DNA of 5,784 nt from an uncultured Collinsella sp. (GCA_905211615.1 CAJMBB010000125.1:1-5784), one strand, 5' to 3'. Shown: positions 1 through 5,074, numbered from the stretch's first letter. Numbers and translations: made by a program. Notes: a model not told the origin generated them from the sequence alone.

Positions 1-30
1 GTGTGCTCTAACCAACTGAGCTACACCGCC
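1..30 (-). tRNA. tRNA, 5' part only, probably tRNA-Met
   Basis: The minus strand reads GGCGGTG, TA, GCTC, then an AGTTGGTTA D-loop and GAGC, which is a normal tRNA 5' half with acceptor strand and complete D arm. The window ends in the first bases of the anticodon stem, so the anticodon is not visible. Met is proposed because the 5' half resembles actinobacterial elongator tRNA-Met and because Thr-Met pairs are common in that phylum; both points are inference. Only 3 bp separate it from the encoded CCA end of tRNA-Thr, so the tRNAs are surely co-transcribed. Confidence 0.8.
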
Positions 31-33
31 GGA

Positions 34-109
34 TGGAGCCTGCAACCAGACTTGAACTGGTGACCTCTTCGTTACCAACGAAGTGCTCTACCGACTGAGC
101 TATACAGGC
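34..109 (-). tRNA. tRNA-Thr(GGT)
   Basis: Complete cloverleaf on the minus strand. The acceptor strand GCCTGTA pairs with TGCAGGC (one G-T wobble), the D stem is GCTC/GAGC, and the anticodon stem CTTCG/CGAAG encloses loop TTGGTAA, giving anticodon GGT (Thr). The T stem ACCAG/CTGGT encloses TTCAAGT. Discriminator T is followed by an encoded CCA (34-36). It is the middle gene of a tRNA operon read leftwards: 10 bp after tRNA-Tyr and 3 bp before the next tRNA. Confidence 0.97.
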
Positions 110-119
110 ACTTGACGGG

Positions 120-201
120 TGGGAGCTATAGGATTCGAACCTATGTAGGCAGAGCCAACGGGTTTACAGCCCGTCCCCATTAACCACTCGGGCAAACTCC
201 C
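120..201 (-). tRNA. tRNA-Tyr(GTA)
   Basis: Complete class II tRNA on the minus strand. Acceptor GGGAGTT pairs with AGCTCCC (one T-G wobble). The anticodon stem ACGGG/CCCGT encloses CTGTAAA, giving anticodon GTA (Tyr). A long variable arm follows, as expected for bacterial tRNA-Tyr, then a T arm CATAGG-TTCGAAT-CCTATA. The discriminator is A at 120. The next bases read CCC, so CCA is not fully encoded here, unlike in the adjacent tRNA-Thr. It is the promoter-proximal gene of the operon. Confidence 0.97.
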
Positions 202-263
202 AATCGTTCAAGTATCCGCAGGTTCTTTGGTCTTTTGGACCGCCGCCCCCGCGAACGAAAAAG

Positions 264-293
264 ATAATACGATGCAACCTTGGGGGCTGTCAA
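264..293 (-). promoter_or_regulatory. sigma70-type promoter of the tRNA operon
   Basis: On the minus strand a perfect -35 box TTGACA (288-293) is followed after 18 bp by TATTAT (264-269), five of six matches to the -10 consensus. Transcription would start near 256-258, about 55 bp before the 5' end of tRNA-Tyr. The leader is GC-rich and contains a small hairpin GGTC-CAAAA-GACC (229-241), which may help 5' processing; that last point is inference. Confidence 0.85.
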
Positions 294-490
294 CGAAAAC
301 CTCTAGATACACGGTACCGGGCGTATCTATATACCTTTGACCTGCGCTTTTGTTGAGTTTGAATATGAAGAGCGGTGGATTTGGTCGTTGTGGCGACGTT
401 TCCCAAGGTAATACTTTGGTGTGGTGGAGTATTCTTATTGACTACGTCTCCGTGACGGACCCATTTGCACCTATATATGTTGCAGACGAT
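294..490. other. Intergenic, no gene seen; small palindromes
   Basis: I see no credible gene here: the short open frames have no ribosome site or protein-like composition. Three things are visible. An 8-bp palindrome CGGTACCG (312-319) is nested inside GATAC/GTATC arms (306-310, 323-327) just upstream of the tRNA -35 box. A 17-bp dyad CCAAGGTA-A-TACTTTGG (403-419) has 7 of 8 matching arm bases. From about 470 the sequence resembles a decayed unit of the palindrome array, with a TATATATGTTGCAGACGATGG-like version of the usual right arm. Confidence 0.6.
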
Positions 491-514
491 GGTTTTCGGC
501 GGCTTCCTGATTTA

Positions 515-569
515 TCTCAATCTGTAACAGTAAGAACGGTTTTCCTCCCCTACCTGTTATAGATCGAGA
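515..569. repeat. Palindrome unit R1
   Basis: Left arm CTCAATCTGTAACAG (516-530) faces right arm CTGTTATAGATCGAG (554-568) across a 23-nt loop. The arms differ from perfect complementarity at two positions: an A-C mismatch and a G-T wobble. The same unit type recurs as R4 (756-810) and as the cut unit at 4618-4660. Confidence 0.88.
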
Positions 570-594
570 CATTTCAAAGTGGTCCCGGTCATTG

Positions 595-649
595 TCTCAA
601 TCTGTAACATCTAGACCGATATTTCCCTTCTAACTGTTACAGATTGAGA
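595..649. repeat. Palindrome unit R2, perfect 15-bp arms
   Basis: Left arm TCTCAATCTGTAACA (595-609) is perfectly complementary to right arm TGTTACAGATTGAGA (635-649), with a 25-nt loop that includes CTAGACCGATATTTCCC. A near-identical copy lies at 4458-4512. Confidence 0.92.
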
Positions 650-674
650 TAAATGGACGGACCCTCAACCTTCC

Positions 675-731
675 GTCTTGATCTGTAACAGTAAGAGGTC
701 TTTTCCGCCTTTATCTGTTACAGATCAAGAC
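675..731. repeat. Palindrome unit R3, perfect 17-bp arms
   Basis: Left arm GTCTTGATCTGTAACAG (675-691) is perfectly complementary to CTGTTACAGATCAAGAC (715-731) around a 23-nt loop. It differs from R2 at two stem positions (CTCAAT against CTTGAT), and both changes are matched in the opposite arm. A copy lies at 4537-4593. Confidence 0.92.
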
Positions 732-755
732 AATTCTCGGCGGCTTCCTGATTCA

Positions 756-810
756 TCTCAATCTGTAACAGTAAGAACGGTTTTCCTCCCCTACGTGTTA
801 CAGATCGAGA
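756..810. repeat. Palindrome unit R4
   Basis: Left arm TCTCAATCTGTAACA (756-770) and right arm TGTTACAGATCGAGA (796-810) differ from perfect pairing at one position. Its loop is the same as that of R1, 241 bp upstream. The spacer that follows (811-832) is the last array sequence before the inserted module. Confidence 0.9.
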
Positions 811-821
811 CATTTCATAGT

Positions 822-832
822 TGTCCCGATCA
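822..832 (+). repeat. Left copy of 11-bp direct repeat bounding the insert
   Basis: TGTCCCGATCA is array spacer sequence; the paralogous spacer at 581-591 reads GGTCCCGGTCA. The same 11 bases recur at 4441-4451, where the array resumes. The insert 833-4440 is thus bounded by a direct repeat that could be a target-site duplication. The length is unusual for common IS families, so homologous or illegitimate recombination at array units remains possible. Confidence 0.55.
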
Positions 833-1159
833 GGAGCTCACGGCGTCTCGTCCATCTCCTACGCCGACTACGTCATCGCCATGGTCGACGAGGCCGAGCG
901 CACGGGCTCCGATGCCCACGTGGGCGAGGGTCTCTATCGGCTCTATCGCTCGCTCGTGAACGTGCGCCCGCCTACGGAAATCTCCGATGAGTACCTGCGC
1001 ATCGAGGACGCTTACTTGCAGGGACGCCTGCAGGAGCGCGGAATCGCCGAGGCACGTAAAGCGGAATCCGTAGGCGGACTCTTGCTGTGGCGCGGGGATA
1101 TCACGCGGCTTCGCACGGACGCCATCGTGAACGTTGCCAACTCTCAGAGGCTAGGATGT
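833..1159 (+). pseudogene. Zn-dependent macrodomain ADP-ribose hydrolase, remnant of the N-terminal part
   Basis: The reading frame encodes an N-terminal helical segment (YADYVIAMVDEAER) with LYRSLVNVRPP and EYLRIEDAYLQGRLQERGI, then LLLWRGDITRLRTDAIVNVA and NSQRLGC. This order is typical of the roughly 260-residue bacterial macrodomain proteins that remove ADP-ribose from proteins (protein-ADP-ribose hydrolases). Only about 110 residues remain. The fragment ends right after the GC that opens the zinc- and ligand-binding loop, so catalysis cannot be intact. The 5' end is also lost: the only usable start, a TTG at 821, lies in array spacer DNA with no good ribosome site. Past 1159 the frame runs antisense into the neighbouring gene and stops at 1198. 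Family is confident; 'broken at both ends' is inferred from missing conserved parts. Confidence 0.82.
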
Positions 1160-2319
1160 GATCCTGCCGATTTTTGGGTAACCACCCACTCGGCGTAGTC
1201 GTTATAAATGTACTTGTGCTCCCAGATGCCATCAGCTGAGCCTGTGCACTCGTCAATCTGGCAGTCGTGGTAGAGGTCGTCCGCGAAGCCCTCAATTACG
1301 TCCAACAACTCGAGGCGCTCGGTGTACTTCGCAGGGATTCCGCTAAAGCCCAGTCTCGCCCCGAGAATGTTGCCGCACACCGCGCCGGTGGAGTCCGAGT
1401 CACCGTTGTGGTTCACGGCAGCAACGATCCCCGCCTCGAAGTCGTGCTCGTGTCGCAGTGCACAGAATACGGCTATGGCCAGCGTCTCCTCGGCCACCCA
1501 TCCCTCGCCGAGCTCGTGGATGCAGTCAAGGTCGACCTTGGAGGAGTTGGCGAGACGCAGCGCGTGCATAAGAAGGCCTTGCAGTTCCTTCACATGTTTA
1601 GCATTCGGATAGGCTTCGGGAAGCGCGCTCAACGCACCCATGACAGCTTCGCGCACGCTGCAACCTGGCTTGTGCGTCAGCATGCTCACAATCACCGCGA
1701 GCGCTCCGGCGGGCAGCCAGCCCAACGCGTGGCCGTGCGTGAGGGCAGCACACTCCGCGCCAAGTCGGAGGGCGTCGGCATAGCCGCTGCAGTGGGTGCC
1801 ATCTTCAGGGTCAAGGTAGAGCCCTGCCGGAGCCACGCGCATCACGCCGCCACAGCCCTTGCTGCTGTTGACGGGGCGCTCGGTCGTCCCCTCGCACCCC
1901 TCCGCGCAGGCGGAGAGGCACGTGTTCCCCGGCGCGCGCTGCTCGAAGAACTCGGGCACGCCGACGAGCCACGAGTAGTGGTAGACGCTACTCCGCCCTT
2001 CGTCGAGCGGATACCTCTCGGTCTGCGTGCGGTACCAGTCTCCGTAGCAGTAGCCGACATAACTTTCATACGGCCCCATAATGCCGCGCGTCATCCCACG
2101 CGTGGTACCTAAGAGCAGGCCGTTTGCTGTGAAGAGAGTCATCTGCGTATCGTCGGAGAAGTGCGCCACGCCTTTGGCATCGAGTTCGTACTCGGTTATG
2201 CCACGCTCACCATAGCGGGAGAAGATGTGCTCCTCGCCCCAGAATTCCACGGCATATCCAAGCGCGTCGCCTGCGGCCCCGCCCACGAGGCAGCCCCGGT
2301 ATTTGTCGAGATCTTTCAT
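1144..2319 (-). CDS. ADP-ribosylglycohydrolase family protein (DraG/ARH fold)
   Basis: A 391-residue cytoplasmic enzyme predicted to cleave ADP-ribose from a modified macromolecule or from an ADP-ribose derivative using two Mg2+ ions; the substrate cannot be read from the sequence. Family marks are an N-terminal CLVGGAAGDALGYAVEF (about 10-26), the metal-binding SDDTQMT (55-61), KGCGGVMRVAPAGLY (154-168), THGHALG (194-200), GEGWVAEETLAIAV (271-284) and the second metal site GDSDSTGA (306-313). No signal peptide or membrane segment is seen. The ATG is supported by AAGGGAG four bases upstream. It lies 15 bp after the DUF262/HNH gene on the same strand, so the two should be co-transcribed. The last five or so residues are read antisense through the macrodomain remnant, so the original 3' end was replaced by rearrangement. 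All catalytic motifs are present and the enzyme is probably functional. Confidence 0.93.
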   Translation of the reverse strand: MKDLDKYRGCLVGGAAGDALGYAVEFWGEEHIFSRYGERGITEYELDAKGVAHFSDDTQMTLFTANGLLLGTTRGMTRGIMGPYESYVGYCYGDWYRTQTERYPLDEGRSSVYHYSWLVGVPEFFEQRAPGNTCLSACAEGCEGTTERPVNSSKGCGGVMRVAPAGLYLDPEDGTHCSGYADALRLGAECAALTHGHALGWLPAGALAVIVSMLTHKPGCSVREAVMGALSALPEAYPNAKHVKELQGLLMHALRLANSSKVDLDCIHELGEGWVAEETLAIAVFCALRHEHDFEAGIVAAVNHNGDSDSTGAVCGNILGARLGFSGIPAKYTERLELLDVIEGFADDLYHDCQIDECTGSADGIWEHKYIYNDYAEWVVTQKSAGSHPSL

Positions 2320-2334
2320 GAAGCTCCCTTATGC
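2320..2334 (-). promoter_or_regulatory. Short intercistronic gap with ribosome binding site
   Basis: The 15 bp between the DUF262/HNH stop codon (TAG, 2335-2337) and the glycohydrolase ATG (2317-2319) hold AAGGGAG (2324-2330). The gap has no room for a separate promoter or terminator, which supports a two-gene operon. Confidence 0.8.
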
Positions 2335-4233
2335 CTAATCGTTTACAACAAAGGCCATCAAATCCTCGGGTGTCTCGAACACATGGTATCCGAGCTTGGT
2401 CACGAAAGAGCGCTCCTCGGGCTCGCTATCGACCATGAGGGCGACCGGTTCGCCGAGGCCGGTCTGCAAGCCGTCCGGCCATGCAAGGTCAACGATCACG
2501 GTCTTAGACGTGCCGCTCACTCCGAAGTTCGCCGCCCCGTGCCCGTAACCCCTCTCCGTCAACCAGTCCGAGAGCCCGGAGAGGGCCTCGTCATCGTGGT
2601 CGAGGACGCTCGCGGCCCCCGGCTGTTTGAAGGCGGTGGGCAGCTCACCCAGGTCTTTTCCTCTGTAGAGGGCAGATAGGATCGCGTTGGCCTTCTCGGA
2701 GAGAAGCTCGCGCCTCCGGGCGAGGAAGGCCTCGTAGTTCTCGATTTCCCAGAGGGAAGGGTCGTCGGTCGGCACGGCGTGAGATTCGACCGCTCCGGGG
2801 TTTGCGGCGACGTAACCCGGCAGGTAGTCTGAGGGGAGCTTGTCCGAGATCTCCAGGTTTGTCTCCTTGGTTAAGAAGGCGTAGTTGGCGAGCTGGTTCA
2901 CCATCGACTTGTTGCGGTCGGCGGCGTAGAGCACCTTCTTGGGGAAGATGTGGTGCACGTCGAGCGACGAGTTCTTGCCGAGAAGGTGAGAGTTGAGCTC
3001 GATTCCGTTGCCCCAGTCGCGAGCATGCCCCATGCGGGCGAGAAGGTACATGAGCGGGTAGAGGCGCGCTCCCGTGCTCCATCCCCAGAAGTCATCGGGG
3101 TGAAGGCTTAGGTCGGGCCTGTTGGTCTTTATGAGCCTGAGCAGTCCGTCGATCCCCTCGCCACCCTTGACAGCGTTTATATCCTGGGCAAGCACACTCT
3201 CGGTGGAGCCTGCGTAGCGCCCCCAGAGGAAGACGTGGACATGCCAGTAGAGTAGGCGGTCCCACTCGGCCGAGGTAAGCTTGCCTCCCTTCTGGTCTAT
3301 GACCGCAATCATCGTGGCGATGGAAAAGGGGCTGCCGAGGACGCGGGTATGGTCGAGTCCAAGTCTGCCCGCGATATGGTCGAGGCAGGTGCCCACGAGT
3401 TGGACGGTCTCCTTGAGTCCCTTTTGAATCTCCGACACGGAGAAGCCATCGAGAGCGGAGAAGTACGCCGACTTCGCGAGGTGAACAGTCAGGCAGCGCA
3501 GCAGCCAGTCGCGTGTGAAGTCGTATCCCTTGGCCGAGAAGCCATCGAGAGCCTTTTGCATCTCATCGCGCATGGCGGGCCATTCCGCGCAAATCTTGGC
3601 GAGCGTGAGGTCGCCCTTGCTAAGCTTCGTGCCGCCCGAGTTCACGCTGTTGAAGATATCCACGACTACGTCGATGGTTTTGTCAGGGCCGGTCACGGTC
3701 TGGGAGAGCATCTCAGTCTGCTTGATCTGCTCTATGCGGTTGAGTCGCGTGAGGGACAACGTGAAGGTCGGGTCGTCAAGGCCGGCGGCCTGTTTGATGT
3801 TGACGGCTTCCGTTACGGCTCCGGATTGGTAGACCTCGGTTACCGAGACCCACATGGGGTCGCCCTTCATCTTGGGGGCACGGAACTCGAATACCTCATC
3901 CTTGATGTTGAACATGAGATCGGCGAATGCGCGCTTGTCGCCCTCAAAGAAGGGTGGTTCCTTGCCACGCATGATGCCGTAGAGCGACGTCATGCGCTGC
4001 TGGCCGTCGAGAATGAGGTTGACGACACCTTGCCCGATGACCTTCTCGCCTTTGATGTCCGCGTCTTCCACGGGAGTTTGCCACAAGAGCATCGTGCCTA
4101 CCGGATAGCCCTTGTACAGTGACGTCATGAGTTTGCGCACCTGCGCGCGGTTCCATACGTAGCCGCGCTGGAACTGCGGCATCGCGTAGTCACCCGAGTC
4201 GATGCGGTTGAGGATGTCGGCTATGGTGCTCAT
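2335..4233 (-). CDS. DUF262 / HNH endonuclease protein (GmrSD/BrxU/SspE-like), likely phage defence
   Basis: A 632-residue soluble protein. The N-terminal DUF262 domain (ParB/sulfiredoxin-like NTPase fold) shows PQFQRGYVWNRAQV (19-32), the hallmark LILDGQQRMTSLYGI (73-87) and FNSVNSGGTKLSKGDL (194-209). A helical middle follows. The C-terminal HNH/His-Me nuclease shows LDVHHIFPKKVL (424-435) and NQLANYAFLTKETNLEISDK (446-465), so both the base histidine pair and the later asparagine are kept. Known relatives sense modified phage DNA (GmrSD, BrxU) or act with phosphorothioation (SspE); which applies here is unknown. Residues about 550-632 form an extra tail with VIVDLAWP, VALMVDSE and KLGYHVFETPEDL, loosely like PD-(D/E)XK or Vsr folds. 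The ATG follows AAAGG (4242-4246) by 8 bases. First gene of an operon with the glycohydrolase. Family call is confident; defence role is by analogy. Confidence 0.9.
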   Translation of the reverse strand: MSTIADILNRIDSGDYAMPQFQRGYVWNRAQVRKLMTSLYKGYPVGTMLLWQTPVEDADIKGEKVIGQGVVNLILDGQQRMTSLYGIMRGKEPPFFEGDKRAFADLMFNIKDEVFEFRAPKMKGDPMWVSVTEVYQSGAVTEAVNIKQAAGLDDPTFTLSLTRLNRIEQIKQTEMLSQTVTGPDKTIDVVVDIFNSVNSGGTKLSKGDLTLAKICAEWPAMRDEMQKALDGFSAKGYDFTRDWLLRCLTVHLAKSAYFSALDGFSVSEIQKGLKETVQLVGTCLDHIAGRLGLDHTRVLGSPFSIATMIAVIDQKGGKLTSAEWDRLLYWHVHVFLWGRYAGSTESVLAQDINAVKGGEGIDGLLRLIKTNRPDLSLHPDDFWGWSTGARLYPLMYLLARMGHARDWGNGIELNSHLLGKNSSLDVHHIFPKKVLYAADRNKSMVNQLANYAFLTKETNLEISDKLPSDYLPGYVAANPGAVESHAVPTDDPSLWEIENYEAFLARRRELLSEKANAILSALYRGKDLGELPTAFKQPGAASVLDHDDEALSGLSDWLTERGYGHGAANFGVSGTSKTVIVDLAWPDGLQTGLGEPVALMVDSEPEERSFVTKLGYHVFETPEDLMAFVVND

Positions 4234-4440
4234 TGTCGATGCCTTTCAGGTTCGATCGCCTCGAGGTCTCAACAAACATGACAGAGGCGAATTGCGCAAC
4301 AATAGCTCTATTTTACTCTTCACTGCCAAGCTCCATTGGAGCGCTGGATGCGGATTCGGGAGGGTTCTTCGGCACCCGCGTATGATTAGATGACGGTGAG
4401 AATTGTGTCGTTCCAACTGTGGATGCAAGGCGTGCACCTG
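4234..4440 (-). promoter_or_regulatory. Upstream region of the DUF262/glycohydrolase operon, candidate promoter and operator
   Basis: No gene is visible here. On the minus strand a weak promoter candidate is TTGGCA (4324-4329), 19 bp, TATTGT (4299-4304); TAAAAT nearby (minus strand of 4310-4315) is an alternative -10. Immediately upstream of the -35 candidate lies a perfect 13-bp palindrome GCTCCA-T-TGGAGC (4330-4342), placed where a regulator could bind. The remaining bases up to 4440 show nothing I can name. The right insert end (minus strand CAGGTGCACG) is only loosely similar to the left end (CAGGAGCTCACG). Confidence 0.4.
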
Positions 4441-4451
4441 TGTCCCGATCA
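4441..4451 (+). repeat. Right copy of 11-bp direct repeat bounding the insert
   Basis: TGTCCCGATCA, identical to 822-832, is followed by TCATTGTCTCAATC, that is, by the next expected array unit. Compared with the spacer after R1, three extra bases lie between the repeat and the unit. Confidence 0.55.
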
Positions 4452-4660
4452 TCATTGTCTCAATCTGTAACATCTAGACCGACATTTCCCTTCTAACTGT
4501 TACAGATTGAGAAAATGGACGGACCCTCAACCTTCCGTCTTGATCTGTAACAGTAAGAGGTCTTTCCCGCCCCTATCTGTTACAGATCAAGACAATTCGC
4601 GGCGGCCTCCTGATTCATCTCAATCTGTAACAGTAAGAACGGTTTTCCTCCCCTACGTGT
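4452..4660. repeat. Right palindrome array, copy of 589-798
   Basis: Direct-orientation copy of the left array segment with only a handful of substitutions and one 1-bp deletion. It contains a perfect R2 copy (arms 4458-4472 and 4498-4512), a perfect R3 copy (4537-4553 and 4577-4593) and the first arm and loop of an R4-type unit (4618-4660). The match ends abruptly at 4660, before the right arm of that unit; GCATCCCAACG follows instead of TACAGATCGAG. It therefore starts where the left array was interrupted and ends at an independent breakpoint. Confidence 0.92.
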
Positions 4661-4701
4661 GCATCCCAACGCCCCAATCGAAAATTAACGCGAGCCAGAA
4701 C
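4661..4701. other. Short unexplained junction sequence
   Basis: Forty-one bases between the cut array and the restriction-enzyme remnant. I see no gene, promoter, hairpin or repeat match in it. Confidence 0.4.
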
Positions 4702-5067
4702 CTAATCTGTTCCCTGGATCACCGTCAGCAAATCCTCGTAGCTGTGCACCACGTCACAGCGCTCGCCCTCGGAATCCCAGAACACGTAGTCCTGGATGCA
4801 GCGGCTCGTCTCCAGCGCGCGGCCGACGTTGCCGGGTATGCGCTCGGCGAAGATGGTGGAGTCGTACCGCTCATCGAGCTTGTGGTACGCGATGTGGTCG
4901 ACCACCATCGTCGCCTTCTCGGCCAGGATGCAACGGGAGACCTTGGTCACAGTATGTTCCAACCTCCGGACGAGAGCAGTGGGATGAGATATACAGAGGC
5001 TTCTTTTCGGCCTGAATTGCTTCAAATATCTCTGGTTGAATCGTTCTGATACCAAATCGATACTGCA
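4702..5067 (-). pseudogene. Fragment resembling type III restriction enzyme Res subunit
   Basis: The minus-strand frame contains ILAEKATMVVDHIAYHKLDE, then RYDSTIFAERIPGN, then IQDYVFWDSEGER. This order (EKAT..V.H..Y, YDS.IF, I.DYV..DS..ER) is what I recall from the region between the helicase and nuclease domains of type III Res subunits. Only about 90 recognisable residues remain of a protein usually near 900-1000. The helicase motifs and the nuclease are absent, and the sequence after SEGER no longer fits the family. Upstream, IQPEIFEAIQAEKKPLYIS in another frame (about 5000-5050) may be the preceding segment, implying a frameshift near 4985. The only start in frame is a TTG (5055) with no clear ribosome site. 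Neighbouring methylase (Mod) is not in the window. It could be a short hypothetical gene instead, but a remnant is more likely. Confidence 0.6.
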
Positions 5068-5074
5068 TTAGATG

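Larger units (their letters stand above)
468..832. repeat. Left palindrome array, units about 80 bp apart, 241-bp super-period
   Basis: Four clear inverted-repeat units begin near 515, 595, 675 and 756, and a decayed one precedes them (about 468-488). Each has a left arm ending ATCTGTAACA, a 22-25 nt pyrimidine-rich loop, and a right arm starting TGTTACAGAT; a spacer of about 24 bp separates units. The units are of three kinds in a repeating order: 497-591 matches 738-832 at an offset of 241 bp with roughly 90% identity, including the spacers. The match stops sharply at 832/833, where foreign sequence begins. There is no T-run after any hairpin, no repeat-spacer pattern of a CRISPR, and no ORF that explains it. 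Confidence 0.9.

Noticed and set aside
34..201. tRNA genes as the integration site of the module
   Set aside because: The array and module lie on the promoter side of the tRNAs, beyond the tRNA-Tyr 5' end. No duplicated tRNA 3' end or integrase is seen.
337..366. Plus-strand promoter TTGACC with a -10 near 361
   Set aside because: The -35 is good, but no acceptable -10 lies 16-18 bp away and no gene follows.
515..810. CRISPR array
   Set aside because: The repeats are inverted pairs with conserved loops and conserved spacers; a CRISPR has direct repeats with unique spacers. No cas gene is present.
515..810. Series of intrinsic terminators
   Set aside because: The stems are long but not GC-rich, loops are over 20 nt, and no T-run follows on either strand.
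515..810. Integron attC sites
   Set aside because: No conserved R/L core boxes with GTTRRRY, no integrase, and the units are equally spaced without gene cassettes between them.
678..959. Open frame spanning repeats and macrodomain remnant
   Set aside because: It begins inside hairpin R3, crosses R4 and reads the remnant out of frame; no protein-like content.
1267..2112. Long plus-strand open frame opposite the glycohydrolase
   Set aside because: It is the antisense shadow of a well-conserved gene; its translation is low-complexity Arg/Ala/Val-rich with no motif.
3349..4122. Long plus-strand open frame opposite the DUF262 gene
   Set aside because: It mirrors conserved DUF262 coding sequence, has no ribosome site and no recognisable protein features.
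831..4440. Terminal inverted repeats of a transposon at the insert ends
   Set aside because: The ends (CAGGAGCTCACG and minus-strand CAGGTGCACG) share only a few bases, partly within the direct repeat. No transposase is encoded in the insert.
4507..5049. Plus-strand open frame from the right array into the restriction remnant
   Set aside because: It begins in a hairpin arm, crosses the array breakpoint and is antisense to the Res-like frame.
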